DNA of 9,941 nucleotides. Origin: Porticoccus sp. (GTDB lineage: Bacteria > Pseudomonadota > Gammaproteobacteria > Pseudomonadales > Porticoccaceae). Where the stretch lies: NCBI GenBank assembly GCA_011049795.1, contig DRHD01000056.1, positions 1 through 9,941 of the forward strand. Reading direction: 5' to 3'. Below are positions 6,873-9,941 of this stretch, piece by piece. Under the pieces are notes generated by a model. It ran no database searches and was not told where the DNA came from. It saw only the letters and a list, made by a program, of their open reading frames with translations. The position numbers and the translations under genes are program-made. Within the stretch, counting starts at the first letter, position 1. The number at the start of each line of letters is the position of its first letter.

Positions 6873-8111
6873 GTGAACAAAACAGTTCGAACAACAGACG
6901 ACGATGAGGAAGTCACTCTCGACTTTCTCATGGCTCTTCAGCCTGTCTATACACGCAATCTGGATGTCGCCGCCTTTGAACTCCTGCTGGAAGACTCCGT
7001 CGACAAATCAAGCGTTGACACCAATGACCTGTGCAAGCTGATATTAGACACCTACGGCAGCATCTACCAAAACGGAAAGGTCAATGTTGTACCGGTTTTT
7101 CTCGAAATTTCAGAATCTATTCTGCTCGGCACAGACTCCATAGACATACCAGCCAAGCAATACATTCTCGAAATCACCCCAAAAATCAAGCCTACCCCTG
7201 AGATCATTCATACCCTTCGAACACTCTCAAGCAAAGGCTATCGGATTGCCCTTTCTGACTACCAAGATGACCCCGTAGCACTCAAACCCCTGCTGGAAGT
7301 GATTCATATCGTCAAGTTTGATATCACCAAGCTGACACCAGAAACCATTCAGACCTATGCAACGGAAATGAAGACACAGGGGCTGGATTTACTGGTTGAG
7401 GGGCTGGTTTCGCAAACCCAATTCCGCCGCTGCCTTGAGCTTGGCTTCCACTTTTTTACTGGCGACTTTCTCCAGAAGCCAAAAAAAGGCAACAACAAGC
7501 CCATCGGTAACAACAAGTTATTACTACTGGAACTTCTCACCGAAATCCAAAACCCTGACAGTGACGTAGCCAGGCTAGAAAGCATTGCCTCTAGAGACCC
7601 TAATCTTGCTTACAAACTGTTAAGAATAATTAACTCAGCCGCCTTTGGCTTTAACCGTGAGATAGACACCCTCGGCCACGCTATTAACATCCTAGGCATG
7701 GAACAGCTGGGCCGATGGGTTACTCTGTTTCTTCTTGAAGGCAATGCTAGCCAGACGCAGGATCTGATGAGAAACATGCTAGTTTGTGGCCGTATGTGCG
7801 AAATTCTTGCGGAGCTCACCGGCAGAGACAAGGTAATAAGCCATTTTATTGCAGGGCTTCTTTCTCAACTCGACATCCTGATGGAAATACCCATGGATGA
7901 CTTGATGAAACAAGTTCCATTGAACCAAGAAATTAAAGATGCCCTTCTCCACCGAGAAGGAAGTATCGGAGAGATACTTACTGAAGCCGAGCATTATGAA
8001 AAGGGACGATTTCTTGAATTAAGCGGCATCGTAGAAAAGCATTTTTACGAAGTTGTGTATCGACACAGCACCGAATGGGCCAAAAAAATCATGTCGGCTA
8101 TGAATCACTAG
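6873..8111 (+). CDS. Degenerate EAL plus HDOD domain signalling protein
   Basis: The 412-aa product joins an N-terminal EAL-type domain (about 20-203) to a C-terminal HDOD domain (about 213-405), the architecture of the YuxH / Vibrio CdgJ group. The HDOD part is clear: LESIASRDPNLAYKLLRIIN then SAAFGFNREIDTLGHAINIL. The EAL part keeps the fold landmarks (QPVYTRNL at 23-30, VKFD at 147-150, VEG at 175-177, GDFLQKP at 197-203) but has lost ligands of c-di-GMP phosphodiesterases. The EAL motif reads E36-L-L, the usual Asn is Glu78, DDFG reads S128-D-Y-Q, and the late Gln is Thr196. I infer it is not an active phosphodiesterase but could bind a nucleotide or a protein partner. It has no signal peptide or membrane segment, so it should be cytosolic. 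The start is GTG 6873 with GGAG at 6860-6863. Its place behind flgM-flgN suggests a role in motility; CdgJ affects motility in Vibrio. Confidence 0.9.
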   Translation: MNKTVRTTDDDEEVTLDFLMALQPVYTRNLDVAAFELLLEDSVDKSSVDTNDLCKLILDTYGSIYQNGKVNVVPVFLEISESILLGTDSIDIPAKQYILEITPKIKPTPEIIHTLRTLSSKGYRIALSDYQDDPVALKPLLEVIHIVKFDITKLTPETIQTYATEMKTQGLDLLVEGLVSQTQFRRCLELGFHFFTGDFLQKPKKGNNKPIGNNKLLLLELLTEIQNPDSDVARLESIASRDPNLAYKLLRIINSAAFGFNREIDTLGHAINILGMEQLGRWVTLFLLEGNASQTQDLMRNMLVCGRMCEILAELTGRDKVISHFIAGLLSQLDILMEIPMDDLMKQVPLNQEIKDALLHREGSIGEILTEAEHYEKGRFLELSGIVEKHFYEVVYRHSTEWAKKIMSAMNH

Positions 8112-8292
8112 CCAACACTTCATTAAATGTAAGCCACGTCGAATCCTCGAAGATGGGCTAATAACATTAAAACTCCGTCACTTCTCCGCAGTTAACACGT
8201 AGACGCTTAAGCTAGTGTATAAGTCGATCCGTGAGTATGGGCCACTATGCACGCAAAATGAACTGAGACACGCTTGTTTTCTAAAGTTCTTC

Positions 8293-8319
8293 TAAAGGTT
8301 GACAGTTGCATGCCGATAC
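8293..8319 (+). promoter_or_regulatory. Sigma-28 (FliA) promoter for the pomAB transcript
   Basis: TAAAGGTT (8293-8300), an 11-nt spacer (8301-8311) and GCCGATAC (8312-8319) match the FliA consensus in 7 of 8 positions at both elements with exact spacing. It points at pomA, whose ATG is about 280 nt further on, with a small ORF between. A second TTCTAAAG copy sits exactly 11 nt upstream (8279-8286 versus 8290-8297), duplicating the -35 region without a matching -10. Stator genes are commonly late (sigma-28) genes, which fits. Confidence 0.85.
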
Positions 8320-8325
8320 ACATTG

Positions 8326-8344
8326 TGAGAGGTCAGGGCTCTCA
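8326..8344 (+). promoter_or_regulatory. Small hairpin at the predicted 5' end of the pomAB leader
   Basis: TGAGAG (8326-8331) and CTCTCA (8339-8344) form a 6-bp stem around a 7-nt loop. The stem starts about 7 nt after the sigma-28 -10, which is where the transcript should begin, so the mRNA may carry a 5'-terminal hairpin. Such hairpins can protect mRNAs from decay. The stem is short, and there is no following U-tract, so it is not a terminator. Confidence 0.4.
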
Positions 8345-8410
8345 GCCACCAATCAGCAATTAACACAGCCCCCGCTGGTAGAAAAACTGAATACCAAGTA
8401 AAGGAAAAGT

Positions 8411-8587
8411 GTGAACACATTGCGTTCAGAAGAATGGACAAAAGAATTTTCAATGATTTTTTGTACATGGAGCCATAGGGGTTATATCAGTGCCGATACT
8501 CTCGACACGGAAACACCAGAATTCCATTACTTTACTGGTACTACAGCATCTCGTGCTCTAAATTTTCCCGACTTTTTGTCATATTGA
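8411..8587 (+). CDS. Small hypothetical ORF (58 aa) in the pomAB leader
   Basis: I do not recognise this product. A GTG at 8411 opens 58 codons to the TGA at 8585-8587, beginning MNTLRSEEWTKEF and ending SRALNFPDFLSY. It is preceded by AAGGA at 8401-8405 with 5-nt spacing, a good ribosome binding site, and by an in-frame TAA at 8399-8401, so the GTG is the natural start. It lies downstream of a strong sigma-28 promoter. Its stop is 3 nt before the pomA ribosome binding site and 15 nt before the pomA ATG, so coupling is possible. The peptide is acidic and rich in aromatic residues (several Phe, Tyr and Trp), with one Cys, no signal peptide and no membrane segment. Against it: an open frame of this length can arise by chance, and the start is GTG. 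Alternatives are a regulatory leader peptide or untranslated leader. Confidence 0.45.
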   Translation: MNTLRSEEWTKEFSMIFCTWSHRGYISADTLDTETPEFHYFTGTTASRALNFPDFLSY

Positions 8588-8602
8588 AGTAGAGGTATCA
8601 GT

Positions 8603-9385
8603 ATGGATTTGGCGACATTACTGGGTATGGTTGGTGCAATGGCCATTGTGGCTGCAGCGATATTATTCGGTGGCTCAGCCCTACTCTTTATTAATGTCCC
8701 CTCCTTACTCATTGTATTTTGTGGCACCTTTTTGGTGGTGATGATTAAATTTTCATTACACCAGTTTCTTGGCGCTTTTAAGGTCGCCGCCAGAGCCTTC
8801 ACCTACAAACTAGACGATACCGAAGCACTGACCGAACAAATTATTAATCTCTCAACTATAGCCAGAAAAGAGGGCCTGTTAGCGCTGGAAAAGGTGCCAC
8901 TGGAAAACAGATTTCTCCATGAGGGCATCCAGATGCTCGTGGACGGCAATGACCGAGAAGTGATCAGCTCCGTGATGCACAAAGACATGCAACAAACCAT
9001 TGATCGGCACAAATGGGGCGCCAAGGTATTTAGCGCCACGGGCGATGTTGCACCGGCAATGGGGATGATCGGTACCCTGATCGGCCTGGTCCAAATGCTC
9101 TCGAACATGGATGACCCCAAATCAATTGGCCCAGCAATGGCCGTGGCGCTTCTGACAACACTCTACGGCGCCATGCTGGCCAACATGGTGGCACTGCCTA
9201 TTGCCGACAAGTTAAACCTGAGAAAGTCTGAAGAGGGACGTATCAAGTCCATCTGTATCGACGGTGTTCTGGCCATACAGGCGGGCCAAAATCCCAGGGT
9301 CATTGAATCGATGTTAAAAGTCTACCTGGGCCCAAAAAAACGTAAAGGAGAAACGCCAGCCCCTCCTAAAGCGGTAGCCTCCTAA
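8603..9385 (+). CDS. pomA: PomA, flagellar stator subunit (sodium-type MotA homologue)
   Basis: PomA is the inner-membrane stator subunit that, with PomB, couples ion flow to rotor torque. The 260-aa product starts MDLATLLG as Vibrio PomA does. Four membrane segments are visible at about 4-24, 30-50, 148-168 and 176-200, with a cytoplasmic loop between the second and third. From memory of the Vibrio protein, key residues fall at identical numbers: R88, K89 and E96 in the torque-generating loop, D148 and P151 in GDVAPAMGMIGT, and T158 and T186 near the ion path. The stretch SNMDDPKSIGPAMAVALLTT is near-identical to the Vibrio sequence, which points to sodium coupling by inference. The ribosome binding site is AGAGGT at 8591-8596. 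The C-terminal tail after 243 is Lys/Pro-rich and variable. The stop abuts the pomB ATG. Confidence 0.95.
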   Translation: MDLATLLGMVGAMAIVAAAILFGGSALLFINVPSLLIVFCGTFLVVMIKFSLHQFLGAFKVAARAFTYKLDDTEALTEQIINLSTIARKEGLLALEKVPLENRFLHEGIQMLVDGNDREVISSVMHKDMQQTIDRHKWGAKVFSATGDVAPAMGMIGTLIGLVQMLSNMDDPKSIGPAMAVALLTTLYGAMLANMVALPIADKLNLRKSEEGRIKSICIDGVLAIQAGQNPRVIESMLKVYLGPKKRKGETPAPPKAVAS

Positions 9386-9941
9386 ATGAACGAAATTGAA
9401 GAAGATGAAGACCGCCCCGGCGCCCCCGCATGGATGTCCACCTTTGCCGATCTTATGGCATTAATGATGTGCTTTTTCGTATTGCTGCTGTCTTTCTCTG
9501 TAATGGATGTAATAAAGTTCAGACAGATAGCGGGCTCGCTTAACATTGCCTTTGGCGTACAAAACCAGGTTAAAGTGAAGGATACCCCCAAGGGAACGAG
9601 TGTTCTGGCTAAAGAATTCAGCCCTGGCCGCCCCCGACCTATCCCGACGAGGACTGTCACCCAACATACCGCCCACTCAACCAAGCTATCACTTCAAATT
9701 AACAGCCCGAAAGCATTTCTCGACTTTACCGAGAACCTGACTAAAAACCAGGAAAAAAAACGCCTGAAGTCCAAACGTAAGGAGTTAGTAGCCGAAACAA
9801 AGGCCGAGGCAGAAAAACTGAAAGACGTCCTCAAGAAAGAAATTGAGGAAGGAAAAATTGATATAGAGTCAACAAACCGGTCTATTACCATTCGGATCCG
9901 TGAGAAAGGTTCTTTCTCCTCTGGCTCTGACATTCTACACC
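9386..9941 (+). CDS. pomB: PomB, flagellar stator subunit (3' end cut by window edge)
   Basis: PomB is the single-span stator subunit that carries the ion-binding Asp and anchors the stator to peptidoglycan. I translated 185 codons from the ATG at 9386, which directly follows the pomA TAA. The N-terminus is short and acidic (MNEIEEDEDRPGAPAWMSTF). The membrane helix has the ADLMALMMCFFVLLLSFSVM sequence with the essential Asp at residue 22, equivalent to D24 of Vibrio PomB. It is followed by the plug-containing segment FRQIAGSLNIAFGVQNQ and the PomB-specific VKDTPKGTS and EFSPGRP motifs. Residues about 118-160 are a Lys/Glu-rich, probably coiled linker. The frame ends in IRIREKGSFSSGSDIL, where the periplasmic OmpA-like peptidoglycan-binding domain begins; most of it lies outside the window. 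Confidence 0.95.
   Translation, partial: MNEIEEDEDRPGAPAWMSTFADLMALMMCFFVLLLSFSVMDVIKFRQIAGSLNIAFGVQNQVKVKDTPKGTSVLAKEFSPGRPRPIPTRTVTQHTAHSTKLSLQINSPKAFLDFTENLTKNQEKKRLKSKRKELVAETKAEAEKLKDVLKKEIEEGKIDIESTNRSITIRIREKGSFSSGSDILH

Larger units (their letters stand above)
8112..8410. other. Gene-free spacer between the EAL-HDOD gene and the small ORF
   Basis: No plausible gene was found on either strand here: stops are dense in all frames inspected. The first part (8112-8278) shows no clear Rho-independent terminator and no recognised mobile-element end. It contains an imperfect dyad (ACAC at 8195 to GTGT at 8218 around CTTAAG) of unknown meaning. The second part holds the sigma-28 promoter at 8293-8319 and the hairpin at 8326-8344, followed by about 65 nt of untranslated leader. 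Confidence 0.6.

Noticed and set aside
8195..8218. Imperfect dyad ACAC-g-TAG / CTA-GTGT around CTTAAG, possible terminator of the EAL-HDOD gene
   Set aside because: The stem is short and interrupted and there is no T-tract after it.
8230..8272. Segment ending in GAACTGAGACA that resembles an insertion-sequence terminus on the minus strand (TGTCTCAGTTC)
   Set aside because: No matching inverted end, target duplication or transposase remnant is visible in the window.
8492..8499. Another GCCGATAC, as part of a 9-mer (TGCCGATAC) shared with the pomA promoter at 8311
   Set aside because: At the required spacing the -35 position (8473-8480) reads CCATAGGG, which is not a sigma-28 -35, and the motif lies inside the small ORF. 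Probably chance.

Overview
The window is a flagellar gene cluster, probably from a free-living, likely marine gammaproteobacterium. The evidence is a complete proximal and distal rod and hook gene set, an L-ring lipoprotein gene (so a Gram-negative with an outer membrane), an flgM-flgN pair, and a stator pair much closer to the Vibrio sodium-type PomA/PomB than to proton-type MotA/MotB. The genus cannot be fixed from the sequence alone.

Left half, minus strand (about 4957 down to 1): flgB, flgC, flgD, flgE, flgF, flgG and the first 170 codons of flgH run as one tightly packed block. Gaps are 2 to 67 nt and no terminator-like hairpin was seen between genes. This is the rod-hook-L-ring structural operon; flgH leaves the window at its left edge.

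Centre: a divergent intergenic region of about 170 bp separates flgB from flgA (plus strand; periplasmic P-ring chaperone). After flgA, a 260 bp spacer carries a near-consensus sigma-28 (FliA) promoter, TAAAGTTC-N11-GCCGAATA, and a second weaker candidate upstream. These precede flgM (anti-sigma-28, TTG start), flgN (FlgK/FlgL chaperone, ATGA overlap with flgM) and a 412-aa protein with a degenerate EAL domain fused to an HDOD domain. In Pseudomonas the gene after flgMN is flgZ, a PilZ c-di-GMP receptor; here a probably catalytically dead EAL-HDOD protein takes that place.

Right part, plus strand: 491 bp separate the EAL-HDOD gene from pomA. This gap holds a second strong sigma-28 promoter (TAAAGGTT-N11-GCCGATAC, with a duplicated -35-like element one helical turn upstream), a small hairpin where the transcript should begin, and a 58-codon ORF with a good ribosome binding site. 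That ORF ends 15 nt before the pomA ATG. pomA is complete and pomB follows it directly, running off the right edge.

Together the genes make the rod, hook and L-ring, time late gene expression (FlgM/sigma-28), chaperone the hook-junction proteins (FlgN) and power rotation (PomAB). Most of the window is conserved flagellar biology. The parts worth a second look are the EAL-HDOD protein in the flgMN operon, the uncharacterised small ORF and leader ahead of pomAB, and the symmetric architecture of the flgM promoter.
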